64,000 nucleotides of DNA from an uncultured Clostridia bacterium (GCA_947626755.1 CANQTP010000010.1:1-64000), one strand, 5' to 3'. Shown: positions 25,868 through 34,825, counted from the first letter of the stretch. Made by a program: numbers and translations. The notes: generated by a model from the letters alone, not told the origin.

Positions 25868-26518
25868 ATGAATGAAAGATTGACCGAAATTATCATACAC
25901 GCTCTTGTACTGCTGACGGCGTTCCCGATACACGAATCGGCGCACGCTCTGGCGGCGCATTGGCTGGGGGACGATACCGCCAAGGAGCAGGGACGTATTT
26001 CCATGAATCCTGCAAAACATCTTGACCTGTTCGGAACTATTTTCATGCTGATAGCGGGTTTCGGCTGGGCAAAGCCCGTTCCCATAAACCCCAACAATTT
26101 CAGGAACAGGAAGGCGGGAATGGCTCTTTCGTCACTGGCGGGTCCCTTTTCAAACCTGTTGCTTGCGTATGTTTCGATAATACTATATAAATTATCGGCG
26201 TACTTTGCTTTTTTGAAACAAAGTACCGTAATTGACGCGCTTTCAACGGTGTTTTTGTATTCCGTATTCTTGAATGTGGGGCTTGCGGTGTTCAATCTGC
26301 TGCCGATACCGCCGCTGGACGGTTCGAGGATATTCAATCTGGTACTTCCCGAAAGGATATACTTTAAAATAATGAAATACGAAAATATTATTTTCGGAAT
26401 ACTGTTTATCTGTATATTTCTGGGACTTCTTGACAGACCGCTTAATTTTATGCAGTCCAAGGTGATAGTGTTCATGGATACTATATCGGGCTGGGTGGAT
26501 ATGCTGTTTTTCAGATGA
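25868..26518 (+). CDS. Site-2 protease family (M50) membrane metalloprotease
   Basis: Intramembrane zinc protease. The metal site is HESAH (in FPIHESAHALAAHWLGD) with the second motif NLLPIPPLDGSRI. About five hydrophobic helices. The start is uncertain: an ATG at 25829 lacks a binding site, while the ATG at 25868 lies 15 nt after GGAGG, which is longer than usual. The gene heads the scpA-scpB run, an arrangement common in Clostridia. Substrate unknown. Confidence 0.88.
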   Translation: MNERLTEIIIHALVLLTAFPIHESAHALAAHWLGDDTAKEQGRISMNPAKHLDLFGTIFMLIAGFGWAKPVPINPNNFRNRKAGMALSSLAGPFSNLLLAYVSIILYKLSAYFAFLKQSTVIDALSTVFLYSVFLNVGLAVFNLLPIPPLDGSRIFNLVLPERIYFKIMKYENIIFGILFICIFLGLLDRPLNFMQSKVIVFMDTISGWVDMLFFR

Positions 26519-26540
26519 TCTGATAGTCGGAGAGTAATTA

Positions 26541-27284
26541 ATGGAAAAAATGTCTTTTAAATTGGAGGTCTTTGAAGGTCCTCTTGATCTGCTGCTGTAT
26601 CTTATTTCCAAACATAAGCTGAATATAAACGATATTCCCATATTTACGCTGCTTGAACAGTATCTTGACTATATGGACAAGATGTCGGAGCAGAATATGG
26701 AAATTGCGGGAGAATTCCTTGAAATGGCGGCAAGGCTCGTATACATTAAGACCGTGTCGCTCCTGCCGCAGAAAGAAGAGGCGGAACAGCTCAAAAAGGA
26801 ACTTCAGGGACGGCTTATTGAGTATTCGCTCTGCAAGAAGGCGGCGGAACTTATGAAAATGCGATACATCGGCAATGTAAACGCTGTCAGGAAGCCGCTT
26901 GCAATTGAATTTGACAATACATATACGCTTATACACGATCCGCAGGAACTGCTTGATTCCTACCTGAAAGTAAGCCGCAAACCTCCCGAAGAACAGGTGA
27001 AAGCCGAATCTTTCAACACTCTTGTGAAGAAAAAGATAGTTTCCGTCACCTCAAAGATAATTTATGTGCTGAGAAATCTTTACAAAACGGGAACTTGTCT
27101 TATGAGCGGACTTTTTGATGGAATGACGGATCGCTCAGAGCGGGTGGCGACTTTCCTTGCAGTTCTTGAACTTACAAAATCGGGAAGGATTTGGCTCAAT
27201 GACGATAACACGGTTATAACATTCAACCGCAGCAGGAATACGGACAGCGATCAGCCCGATGAAACGGAGGTTTCATATCAGTGA
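26541..27284 (+). CDS. scpA: Segregation and condensation protein A
   Basis: Kleisin subunit bridging the SMC dimer for chromosome segregation. The family start LEVFEGPLDLLLYLISKHKLNI and the C-terminal winged-helix region (SERVATFLAVLELTKSGRI) are clear. 247 residues. GGAG lies 8 nt before the ATG. Overlaps scpB by 4 nt. Confidence 0.96.
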   Translation: MEKMSFKLEVFEGPLDLLLYLISKHKLNINDIPIFTLLEQYLDYMDKMSEQNMEIAGEFLEMAARLVYIKTVSLLPQKEEAEQLKKELQGRLIEYSLCKKAAELMKMRYIGNVNAVRKPLAIEFDNTYTLIHDPQELLDSYLKVSRKPPEEQVKAESFNTLVKKKIVSVTSKIIYVLRNLYKTGTCLMSGLFDGMTDRSERVATFLAVLELTKSGRIWLNDDNTVITFNRSRNTDSDQPDETEVSYQ

Positions 27285-27898
27285 AATTAAATGAAGGCGT
27301 TTCTATAATCGAATCCATTCTTTTTGCCCACGGAGACCCTATTGAAGCGGAAAAACTCTGCCAAGCGGCGGGGATCGAAGCGGATATTCTTGAAAAACTT
27401 ATAAATTTGCTTTCGGATAGGTATGAATCCACGGCAAGTTCATTGCAGATAATGAAGCTTGGAAGCTGTTATCAGCTTGCGGTAAGAGCTGAATATTCCG
27501 AGTATGTCAGGGCGGCTCTGGAGACCAAGAAGAATACTCCGCTTTCGCCTGCGGCGATGGAAGTCCTTACTATAATAGCTTACAATCAGCCTGTTACAAA
27601 AGGCTTTGTGGAACACGTCAGGGGAATAGACAGTTCAAGTGTCGTCAATTCCCTTGTGGAAAAGAATCTTCTGGAAGAAGCAGGCAGGCTCGACGTTCCG
27701 GGAAAACCCATAGCATATAAGACAACATCTGCATTTCTGAGAAGTTTTCAGCTTTCCTCTCTTGACGATCTGCCGCCGCTGCCCGGCTCGGAAAGTCAGG
27801 TAAGTTTTGACGAGATACTTATTTCCAAAGATGAAGAGAAAGCTGAAACCGAAGAGAACGAAAAAGCCGATACCGAAGATGTTCCCGCGGAAAGTTAA
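27281..27898 (+). CDS. scpB: Segregation and condensation protein B
   Basis: Winged-helix partner of ScpA in the SMC complex. Two winged-helix units are visible, with SPAAMEVLTIIAYNQPVTKGFVEHVRG as the signature. The tail is acidic (SKDEEKAETEENEKADTED). 205 residues; GTG start overlapping the scpA stop, indicating translational coupling. Confidence 0.95.
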   Translation: MKLNEGVSIIESILFAHGDPIEAEKLCQAAGIEADILEKLINLLSDRYESTASSLQIMKLGSCYQLAVRAEYSEYVRAALETKKNTPLSPAAMEVLTIIAYNQPVTKGFVEHVRGIDSSSVVNSLVEKNLLEEAGRLDVPGKPIAYKTTSAFLRSFQLSSLDDLPPLPGSESQVSFDEILISKDEEKAETEENEKADTEDVPAES

Positions 27899-27922
27899 GT
27901 ATCCGCGAAAGGCGGTGGTGAT

Positions 27923-28714
27923 TTGACTGCATTGATCGTGATCGGAATAATTGTACTTATCTTTGCGATCATTCTGAATATCAGGATAAGGGCGGAAGTG
28001 AAATTTTACGGCGGGGAACTTGATCTCAAAGTAAAATATTTCCTGTTCACCGTTTTCCCCTTTAAAAAGATGGAGAAAAAGGCAAAAAAATCCAAAAATA
28101 AGAAAAGCAAAAAAGTGTCTGTGACAGAGGAAACAGCGGAGAAAGTTCCCGAAGCGGAGGAAAAGGCTGCGGAGAACGAGGAAAATTCAGCCGACAAGAC
28201 AGAAGAGAAAGTTTCTGCAGCGGAGGAAGCTGACACGGAGAGCGAAGAAAAAACCAAGCCCAAAAAGGAAAAGAAAAACTTTTCCGAAAGATTCGGAAGT
28301 ATTCCGGATATTATCGAAAAGGTGAAAGTTATATGGGAGTACTCGGCGAAAGGGCTGAAAAAGCTTTTCCTGCATATTTACATTGACGGGCTTGTGATAG
28401 ATTTCAGGATTGCGGGAGAGGACGCTTACAAAACGGCTCTCAATTACGGCAGGATAAGCGCGGGAGTTTACAACGCCGTTGGGATTATTTCAACGCTTTT
28501 CAGGACTAAGATCCGCTCGGTGGATATTGTCTGCGATTTTGACGGGAAAAAGTCTGTTTTTGACTGCGAGGCAAAAATTTCCATAAAGCCTGCCACTATA
28601 TTTTCGGCGGTGTTTGTAATACTTTTCGGACTTCTGAAAAATATCAGAGTCCTTACCAAAAAGAGCGAAAACGTCAAGGATCAGCCCAATGCAAACAAGG
28701 CTGTAACAGTATAA
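27923..28714 (+). CDS. DUF2953 domain protein
   Basis: A 263-residue protein with an N-terminal membrane helix (LIVIGIIVLIFAIILNI) and the DUF2953 opening EVKFYGGELDLKVKYFLFT. A highly charged Lys/Glu/Ala region (about residues 50-120) precedes a domain ending with a hydrophobic segment (TIFSAVFVILFGLLKNIRVL). Pairs with gerW, as ytfI does with ytfJ in B. subtilis. TTG start after GGTGGTGA. Function unknown; a sporulation link is inferred from context. Confidence 0.82.
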   Translation: MTALIVIGIIVLIFAIILNIRIRAEVKFYGGELDLKVKYFLFTVFPFKKMEKKAKKSKNKKSKKVSVTEETAEKVPEAEEKAAENEENSADKTEEKVSAAEEADTESEEKTKPKKEKKNFSERFGSIPDIIEKVKVIWEYSAKGLKKLFLHIYIDGLVIDFRIAGEDAYKTALNYGRISAGVYNAVGIISTLFRTKIRSVDIVCDFDGKKSVFDCEAKISIKPATIFSAVFVILFGLLKNIRVLTKKSENVKDQPNANKAVTV

Positions 28715-28727
28715 AAGGAGAATGAAA

Positions 28728-29204
28728 ATGGATACAAAAGTAAAAGATCTGGTAGCAACTGCCATTGGAAAGATACACGAACTTTCCGATGCTGACACCA
28801 TTATCGGAAACCCCATAAAGGCGGACGGGGATATTACCATAATTCCCGTTTCAAAGGTTTCCTACGGCTTTGCTGCGGGAGGTTCCGACCTGCCTTCAAA
28901 GAATGACAAGGCAATGTTCGGCGGCGGAAGCGGCGGCGGAGTTTCTATCCAGCCTATAGCGTTTATCGTTATCGCAAACGGCGAGGTAAAGCTTCTTGAA
29001 CTTGGTACGGGAAATTCTTCCGCAAATGCTATAATAAGCGCTGTTCCCGATCTGATCTCAAAGGTGCAGACAATGTTTTCCAAAAACAAGAAAGACGGCG
29101 CAGCTGAAACGGTAGATGCCGTTGTTGACGCCGATGTTTCGGAAACTGCTGCCGAACCAGAAATTGAAAAGGTGGAAATAAACACAGACGGTTTTGATTT
29201 CTGA
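28728..29204 (+). CDS. GerW/YtfJ family sporulation protein
   Basis: A 158-residue GerW-family protein: TIIGNPIKADGDITIIPVSKVSYGFAAGG, then a glycine-rich FGGGSGGGVSIQPIAFIVI strand. The C-terminus is acidic and low complexity. In B. subtilis YtfJ is made in the forespore and affects germination. AAGGAG lies 7 nt before the ATG at 28728, preferred over the ATG at 28722, which is too close. Immediately follows the DUF2953 gene. Confidence 0.9.
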   Translation: MDTKVKDLVATAIGKIHELSDADTIIGNPIKADGDITIIPVSKVSYGFAAGGSDLPSKNDKAMFGGGSGGGVSIQPIAFIVIANGEVKLLELGTGNSSANAIISAVPDLISKVQTMFSKNKKDGAAETVDAVVDADVSETAAEPEIEKVEINTDGFDF

Positions 29205-29285
29205 TAAAATATAAAATATTTGCGGCTGAAACCTCCATAATATAAGTAAAAATATATTGCGGACTTATGTCCGTAGGAGGTATTT

Positions 29286-30428
29286 ATGAAACGCGTTATT
29301 TTATCGGTTTTAACAGCATTTGCGCTGTCTGTAACGGCTTTGCCCTGCCTTGACGCGGCGGCATTTTCGGTATCGGATATTACCGCAAAGTCGGCAGTGC
29401 TTATAGATGCACAGTCGGGAACGATCATAACAGGCAAGAATGAATATTCTTCCATGCCCATGGCAAGCACTACCAAGATAATGTCGGCTCTGCTGCTTAT
29501 CGAAAGCGGCGATCTTGACAGCGAATTCAAGGTGGATAATAATGCCATAATGGTAGAAGGTTCTTCCATGGGACTTAAAGAGGACGATATTGTCACAAAG
29601 CGGGCGCTTTGCTATGGTATGCTTCTTCCTTCGGGAAATGATGCTGCGAACGAAACTGCCGTTCTTCTTGCGGGAAGCGAGGAGAAGTTTGCGGATATGA
29701 TGAACGAGCGGGCAAAGGAAATCGGCTTGAAGAATACACATTTTGTAACGCCGTCCGGTCTGCATGACGAGGAACATTATTCCACGGCTTACGATATGGC
29801 TTTACTGGCTCGTGAAGCGCTTAAAAACGAAACTTTCCGCGAGATCTGCGGCACAAAGCAGATAAAGCTTCGCTTCGGCAACCCGCCTTATGAAAGATGG
29901 CTCACAAACACAAATAAGCTGCTTTCTCTCTATGACGGCTGTATCGGAGTAAAGACGGGATTTACTGACGAAGCGGGAAGATGTCTTGTTTCGGCGGCGG
30001 AAAGGAACGGCGCAGCTCTTATTTGCGTTACCCTCAATGATCATGACGACTGGAACGATCATATGAAAATGTATGACTACGGTTTTTCACAGGTGAAAAA
30101 TTGCAGGGCGAAATGTGATCTTTCGGATATTTCGGTGAATGTTGCAGGCGGAACTTGTGAAACACTTCCCGTAAAAGCGGAAAATGTTCCTTATTATACG
30201 GTGGTGGGAAGTTCCGAACCGTATATTACCTATGAGACAGAGCTGGAAAGATTTATCTATGCGCCTGCGGAAAAGGGCAGGAAGGTCGGAACGGTGCGAT
30301 TTTACGCCGACGGTGAACCGATAGGAACTTCCGACATTGTGACGGCGGACGGCTGCGAAGCGTTAATTATCGAACGAAAACTTTCTTTATCGGAAAAGAT
30401 AATTGAGTTTATAAAGAAATTTTTGTAA
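29286..30428 (+). CDS. D-alanyl-D-alanine carboxypeptidase, DacF/DacB-like
   Basis: Second S11 penicillin-binding protein in the window. It has a cleavable-type signal (VILSVLTAFALSVTALPCLDAAAF), STTK (MASTTKIMSA), SGN ([11 protein letters not shown]), KTG (GVKTGFTDEAGRC), then a C-terminal beta domain and a basic amphipathic helix ending in KIIEFIKKFL, a typical membrane anchor. The position downstream of gerW resembles the sporulation-type DacF genes, so spore cortex work is possible. GGAGG lies before the ATG; a small hairpin (CGGAC/GTCCG, about 29265-29278) sits just upstream. Confidence 0.92.
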   Translation: MKRVILSVLTAFALSVTALPCLDAAAFSVSDITAKSAVLIDAQSGTIITGKNEYSSMPMASTTKIMSALLLIESGDLDSEFKVDNNAIMVEGSSMGLKEDDIVTKRALCYGMLLPSGNDAANETAVLLAGSEEKFADMMNERAKEIGLKNTHFVTPSGLHDEEHYSTAYDMALLAREALKNETFREICGTKQIKLRFGNPPYERWLTNTNKLLSLYDGCIGVKTGFTDEAGRCLVSAAERNGAALICVTLNDHDDWNDHMKMYDYGFSQVKNCRAKCDLSDISVNVAGGTCETLPVKAENVPYYTVVGSSEPYITYETELERFIYAPAEKGRKVGTVRFYADGEPIGTSDIVTADGCEALIIERKLSLSEKIIEFIKKFL

Positions 30429-30472
30429 GCGGCGGGAAATTTCCCCGCTGTTTGTGGGAAAGGAGCAAACAT

Positions 30473-31207
30473 ATGGAAAAGGTCAGACTTCAGAAGATAC
30501 TTTCCCAAAGCGGGATATGTTCCCGCAGAAAAGCGGAGGAAATGATCTCCCAAGGCAGAGTAAAGGTCAACGGCAGAGTCGCGGGACTTGGTGACGGCGC
30601 CACCGCAAAGGACGTCATAACCGTTGACGGCGAGCGGGTGAACTATTCCGAAAAGCGTGAGAAATACTATATCATGCTTAACAAACCCCGCGGCTATGTT
30701 ACCACCATGTCGGACGAACTTGACAGAAAATGCGTTACAGACCTGCTTTCGGACGTTCCCGTCAGAGTCTACCCTGTGGGCAGGCTTGACAGGAACTCCG
30801 AGGGCTTGCTTTTGTTTACAAATGACGGAAAATTTGCCAATGACATCATGCACCCCAGCAGACATATTTCCAAAACTTACCGTGTGACGGTACATTCTTC
30901 CGTAAATGAGGAACAGCTTGCACAGCTTGCGGAAGGAGTAGTTATAGACGGCAGGAAAACACTTCCTGCGGCGGTGAATGTCCTTACACAGGAAGCTGAA
31001 AGGGTAGTTTTGCAAATCGTTATCCGCGAGGGCAGGAACCGCCAGATCCGCAAAATGTGCGAAGCGGTGGGGCTTGACGTTGCACGCCTTAAACGAACGG
31101 CGATAGGTCCCGTAAAACTGGGTATGTTAAAGCCCGGCACATATCGGGAACTCACTTCCGAGGAACTGCGCGCTCTCCGCAACGCGGTGGGAGAAAGCAG
31201 AAAATAG
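30473..31207 (+). CDS. rluB: Ribosomal pseudouridine synthase, RsuA/RluB family
   Basis: Modifies uridine in rRNA. It has an N-terminal S4 domain (VRLQKILSQSGICSRRKAEE) and the catalytic motif GRLDRNSEGLLLFTNDG with the conserved Asp, followed by EGRNRQIRKMCEAVG. 244 residues. AAGGAG lies 7 nt before the ATG at 30473. RluB (23S) is more likely than RsuA in a Firmicute, but the exact site cannot be read. Confidence 0.9.
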   Translation: MEKVRLQKILSQSGICSRRKAEEMISQGRVKVNGRVAGLGDGATAKDVITVDGERVNYSEKREKYYIMLNKPRGYVTTMSDELDRKCVTDLLSDVPVRVYPVGRLDRNSEGLLLFTNDGKFANDIMHPSRHISKTYRVTVHSSVNEEQLAQLAEGVVIDGRKTLPAAVNVLTQEAERVVLQIVIREGRNRQIRKMCEAVGLDVARLKRTAIGPVKLGMLKPGTYRELTSEELRALRNAVGESRK

Positions 31208-31269
31208 CATTTCTGTTGTATCAAATGTGAATTTTTTGAAAAAACATATGTAAAATATTTGTTATCGTC

Positions 31270-31298
31270 TTGTTTTTAACAGCGGTATGTTGTATAAT
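31270..31298 (+). promoter_or_regulatory. Promoter of the biotin-dependent carboxyltransferase operon
   Basis: TTGTTT (31270-31275) and TATAAT (31293-31298) with 17-nt spacing, about 40 nt before the start at 31340. Confidence 0.7.
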
Positions 31299-31339
31299 TA
31301 TATTGGTTTATTTTTTTATATCGAACGGAGGAACCATTT

Positions 31340-32695
31340 ATGATAACTGAAAGTCAGAGGGCTAAGCTTGAAGCGTATAAAGCCGCTTCCGCAGGCTCCG
31401 GAAAGGCAAGACTTTCCAAGCTGTTCGATGACGGCGTTTTCACGGAAGTGGACGCGGGAGTCAAGCACGGCGGAGATCTTACAGGCGTTACAGCCGCTTA
31501 CGGCTATGTGGACGGAAGCCTTGTCTATGCTTTTTCTCAGGATAAAAACGTCAAGGGCGGCGCGGTGAACGTTCACCATGCGGCAAAGATATGTAAAGTT
31601 CTTGAACTTGCGTCAAGAACGGGCGCTCCCGTTGTGGGAATATACGATTCCAACGGCGCGTTTGTTGACGACGGCGCGGAAGCCCTGAAAGCATACAGCG
31701 ATATACTTACACAGATAAATAACCTGTCGGGAGTTGTTCCGCAGATCTCGGTCGTTGCGGGAACCTGCGCAGGCAGCGCGGCAATGGCGGCTTGTTCTGC
31801 GGATATTGTCGTGATAACGGACGAGGGCGAACTTTACACAGACCCGAACTGCGTAAAGAAAGGCAAGGAAGCCGTTGAAAACGGTACTGCGGCTGTTTCC
31901 GCAAAGGACGATGCCGCTGCTTTTGAAGAGGTAAGGAAACTTATTTCCATGCTTCCTCAGAATAACATCTCCGTTGCTCCCATGTTTGAATTTGATGCTC
32001 CGAACGGTGCAGCAAGCGGTCCTGCCGAAGATACTGCAAAGGCTGTTGCCGACAAGGGAAGCATAGTTGAGCTTTCCGACAGTTTCGGAACTTCCGCTTA
32101 TACCGCTTTTGCAACTATTGGCGGTTCTGTTGTGGGAATTGCCGCAACAAACAAAAAGGGCGGAAAACTTTCTTCCGATGACTGCTCTAAGCTGGCAAGA
32201 TTTGTAAGAACTTGTGATGCTTTTACCGTGCCTGTGGTAACTTTCATAGACACCGAGGGATTTTCTCCCGAAACAGGAGTCCGCGATATGGCTAAGCTTG
32301 CAAATGCTTACGCCGAGGCTACGACTCTGAAAATTTCCGTTGTAACGGGTAAGGCTTACGGTGCGGCAATGTCCGCTCTCGGTTCGGGAAATGCCGATGT
32401 TACCTACGCTTATCCCGACGCGGCGATCTCGCCCCTTGCTCCCGAAACGGCTGTTGAGTTCCTGTGGCACGACAAACTCAAAGGCGCAAAGGATCTTGCG
32501 GTGGAAAGAACTAAGCTTGCCGCTCAGTATGCGGAGGAAAACGCTTCTGCGTTTGACGCTGCGGAAAAAGGCTGTGTTGACGACATCATCACCGCCGAAG
32601 AAGCAAGAGAAAAGATACTTGCGGCTCTTGAAGCAATGTCAGGAAAGCGCATGAATAAGCGTTTGCCCAAAAAGCACAGCAATATGCCTTTCTAA
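31340..32695 (+). CDS. Carboxyltransferase subunit, 12S/MmdA-like
   Basis: A crotonase-fold carboxyltransferase that moves CO2 between biotin and an acyl-CoA. The N-half reads YGYVDGSLVYAFSQDKNVKGG...HHAAKICKVLELASRTGAPVVG, as in methylmalonyl-CoA subunits; VPQISVVAGTCAGSAAM and the C-half VTFIDTEGFSPETGVRDMAKL match too. At 451 residues it is shorter than the usual 510-520 and its middle (about residues 165-235) is divergent. It is followed by a biotin carrier and a pyruvate-type carboxyltransferase, as in propionibacterial transcarboxylase. The acyl-CoA substrate (methylmalonyl, acetyl or another) is not certain. Confidence 0.85.
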   Translation: MITESQRAKLEAYKAASAGSGKARLSKLFDDGVFTEVDAGVKHGGDLTGVTAAYGYVDGSLVYAFSQDKNVKGGAVNVHHAAKICKVLELASRTGAPVVGIYDSNGAFVDDGAEALKAYSDILTQINNLSGVVPQISVVAGTCAGSAAMAACSADIVVITDEGELYTDPNCVKKGKEAVENGTAAVSAKDDAAAFEEVRKLISMLPQNNISVAPMFEFDAPNGAASGPAEDTAKAVADKGSIVELSDSFGTSAYTAFATIGGSVVGIAATNKKGGKLSSDDCSKLARFVRTCDAFTVPVVTFIDTEGFSPETGVRDMAKLANAYAEATTLKISVVTGKAYGAAMSALGSGNADVTYAYPDAAISPLAPETAVEFLWHDKLKGAKDLAVERTKLAAQYAEENASAFDAAEKGCVDDIITAEEAREKILAALEAMSGKRMNKRLPKKHSNMPF

Positions 32696-32736
32696 GATAA
32701 ATCAAAACAAAATTTAATGAATGGTGGTATAAAGTT

Positions 32737-33096
32737 ATGAAAAGATTCAATATTACCGTAAACGGCAAGGCTTATGACGTTGCTGTTGAAGAAGTAGACG
32801 GCGGAACTGCTCCCGCTGCCACTCCTGCCGCAGCACCCGCACCCGCTGCTGCTCCTGCGCCGAAGGCTGCTGCTCCCGCAGACGGAACTGCCGTTAATGC
32901 GCCTATGCCCGGAACTATCCTTGACGTTAAGGCAAATGTGGGCGATACCGTTGCGGAAGGTCAGGTACTTATGGTACTTGAAGCACTTAAAATGGAAAAC
33001 GACATTGTTGCTCCCAAGGCGGGCAAAGTTGCTTCCATAAACGTAAAGAAAGGCGACACGGTCAATTCCAACGATCTTCTCGCTTCTATCCAGTAA
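32737..33096 (+). CDS. Biotin carrier protein (1.3S-like)
   Basis: A 119-residue biotinyl carrier. It has a short N-terminal domain (KRFNITVNGKAYDVAVEEVD), an Ala/Pro-rich hinge at 25-49 and a biotinyl domain at 50-119. The biotin site is K85 in LEALKMEND, where the first Met of the usual EAMKM is Leu. The hinge is typical of oxaloacetate decarboxylase and transcarboxylase carriers. It lies between the two carboxyltransferase genes. Confidence 0.92.
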   Translation: MKRFNITVNGKAYDVAVEEVDGGTAPAATPAAAPAPAAAPAPKAAAPADGTAVNAPMPGTILDVKANVGDTVAEGQVLMVLEALKMENDIVAPKAGKVASINVKKGDTVNSNDLLASIQ

Positions 33097-33117
33097 GCTA
33101 AGAAAGGGTTGGTTCAG

Positions 33118-34515
33118 ATGGCTAAGATCAAAGTTACCGAGACTGTTCTGCGTGATGCGCATCAGTCCCTTATTGCAACAAGAATGACTATGGACGATAT
33201 GCGTCCGATCCTTTCCACAATTGACAAAGTCGGATTCTATTCCGCGGAAGTCTGGGGCGGAGCAACATTTGACTCCTGTTTGAGATTCCTTAACGAGGAT
33301 CCTTGGGAAAGACTCCGTATCCTGAGAAAGGAAATGCCCAACACCAAGCTTCAGATGCTGTTCAGAGGACAGAATATGCTTGGCTACCGTCACTATGCGG
33401 ACGATGTTCTTGAATATTTCGTTCAGAAATCCGTTGCAAACGGCATTGACATTATCCGTATTTTTGACGCTCTCAACGACATAAGGAATCTGAAAACTGC
33501 AATTTCCGCCGCAAAGAAGGAAGGCGCACACGCACAGGTTGCAATTTCCTACACTCTGGGCGAAGTTTTCACAACGGACTATTATGTAAATTACTGTAAG
33601 CAGATCGAAGAAGAAGGTGCAGATTCTATCTGTATCAAGGATATGGCTGCACTTCTCACTCCTTACAGAACTGCGGAGCTTGTAAAAGCTATCAAAGCGG
33701 CGGTAAAGATCCCCGTTCAGCTGCATACTCACTATACTTCGGGACTTGCTTCAATGTGCCTGTTAAAGGGCATTGAAAACGGCGCGGACATGATCGACAC
33801 GGCAATGTCTCCGCTTGCTCTGGGAACTTCCCACGCGCCTACGGAATCCATGGTAGCTGCTTTGCAGGGAACGGAGTATGACACGGGTCTTGACCTTGTG
33901 TTATTGACCGAAATAAGAGACTACTTCATGAAACTCAGGAAGAAATATATCGACAGCGGTCTGCTTGATCCGAAAATGCTTGCAGTTGACGCAAATGCGC
34001 TTATTTATCAAGTCCCGGGCGGAATGCTTTCCAACCTGCTTTCGCAGCTTAAACAGGCGGGCAAGGAAGATAAGTTCAACGACGTTCTGAAAGAAGTTCC
34101 TAACGTTCGTAAGGACGCGGGTTATCCGCCTCTTGTAACGCCTACTTCTCAGATCGTGGGAACGCAGGCGGTGTTCAACGTTATCAACGGCGAACGCTAC
34201 AAGACCGTTACGAAAGAATTTAAGGCGCTTGTCAAGGGCGAATACGGAAAAACTCCGTCACCCATTGATCCCGAATTCAGCAAGAAGATACTCAAAGACG
34301 AACAGCCCATTACCTGTCGTCCTGCCGACCTTATCGAGCCCGAACTTGAAAAGCTCAAGGAAGAAGCTTCCGAGTGGACAGAACAGGAAGAGGACGTTCT
34401 CAGCTATGCAATGTTCCCGCAGGTCGCTCCCAAATTCTTTGCAAAGAGACGCGATGCGAAGTACGGAGTTGACAGCGCACACGCCGATGCAGAAAACAAA
34501 GTACATCCCGTTTGA
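33118..34515 (+). CDS. Pyruvate/oxaloacetate carboxyltransferase subunit (5S / OadA-like)
   Basis: HMGL-like TIM-barrel carboxyltransferase acting on oxaloacetate/pyruvate. TETVLRDAHQSLIATRM, the biotin-CO2 lysine region SICIKDMAALL and the metal ligands LHTHYTSG are visible, followed by a conserved C-terminal PYC/OadA domain. It lacks a fused biotin domain, which is supplied by the preceding gene. The ATG at 33118 has AAAGGG 9 nt upstream; a TTG three codons earlier is too close. 465 residues. Confidence 0.92.
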   Translation: MAKIKVTETVLRDAHQSLIATRMTMDDMRPILSTIDKVGFYSAEVWGGATFDSCLRFLNEDPWERLRILRKEMPNTKLQMLFRGQNMLGYRHYADDVLEYFVQKSVANGIDIIRIFDALNDIRNLKTAISAAKKEGAHAQVAISYTLGEVFTTDYYVNYCKQIEEEGADSICIKDMAALLTPYRTAELVKAIKAAVKIPVQLHTHYTSGLASMCLLKGIENGADMIDTAMSPLALGTSHAPTESMVAALQGTEYDTGLDLVLLTEIRDYFMKLRKKYIDSGLLDPKMLAVDANALIYQVPGGMLSNLLSQLKQAGKEDKFNDVLKEVPNVRKDAGYPPLVTPTSQIVGTQAVFNVINGERYKTVTKEFKALVKGEYGKTPSPIDPEFSKKILKDEQPITCRPADLIEPELEKLKEEASEWTEQEEDVLSYAMFPQVAPKFFAKRRDAKYGVDSAHADAENKVHPV

Positions 34516-34522
34516 TAAAATT

Positions 34523-34550
34523 GATCCCGAAGTATTTCTGCTTCGGGATC
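34523..34550 (+). terminator. Terminator of the carboxyltransferase operon
   Basis: A perfect 10-bp stem GATCCCGAAG (34523-34532) with CTTCGGGATC (34541-34550), then TTGTTTTATATTATTTG. It ends just before the 3' end of the convergent toxin gene. Confidence 0.85.
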
Positions 34551-34560
34551 TTGTTTTATA

Positions 34561-34825
34561 TTATTTGTCATTGTAATGCGAGCCGCATTGGATTATTTCT
34601 AACTGCTCATCTGTAATTTTAAATACGATACGATTTTTTTTCGTCAACTCTTACACTCCAGTATCCTGATAGGTTTCCTTTAAGAGGTTCGGGTTTTCCT
34701 GTACAATTATAACCGTTTCGGTCTATGCCGGTCAGCAATTTATTGATCTTATTCAGTGTTTTTTTATCCTGTGTCTGCCAATAAAGATATTCTTCCCATG
34801 CTTTGTCATGCCATATTTTTTTCAT
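34561..34825 (-). pseudogene. yoeB: YoeB-type mRNA interferase toxin, frameshifted in an A8 run
   Basis: Ribosome-dependent mRNA interferase of the Txe/YoeB family. Residues 1-57 read as YoeB (MKKIWHDKAWEEYLYWQ, KPEPLKGNLSGYWSVRV). The frame then ends at a TAA at 34619, 68 codons in. A run of eight A on the coding strand (34634-34641) causes this. With seven A the protein continues NRIVFKITDEQLEIIQCGSHY and stops at 34561 with 87 residues, the normal size, including the C-terminal His-Tyr needed for RNA cleavage. Either it is inactivated, the read has a homopolymer error, or polymerase slippage produces some full-length toxin. It overlaps the antitoxin gene by 4 nt. Confidence 0.88.

Noticed and set aside
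29220-29260. Sigma-G/F promoter before the second carboxypeptidase (CATAATA)
   Set aside because: The -10 fits, but no acceptable -35 is found at the required distance.
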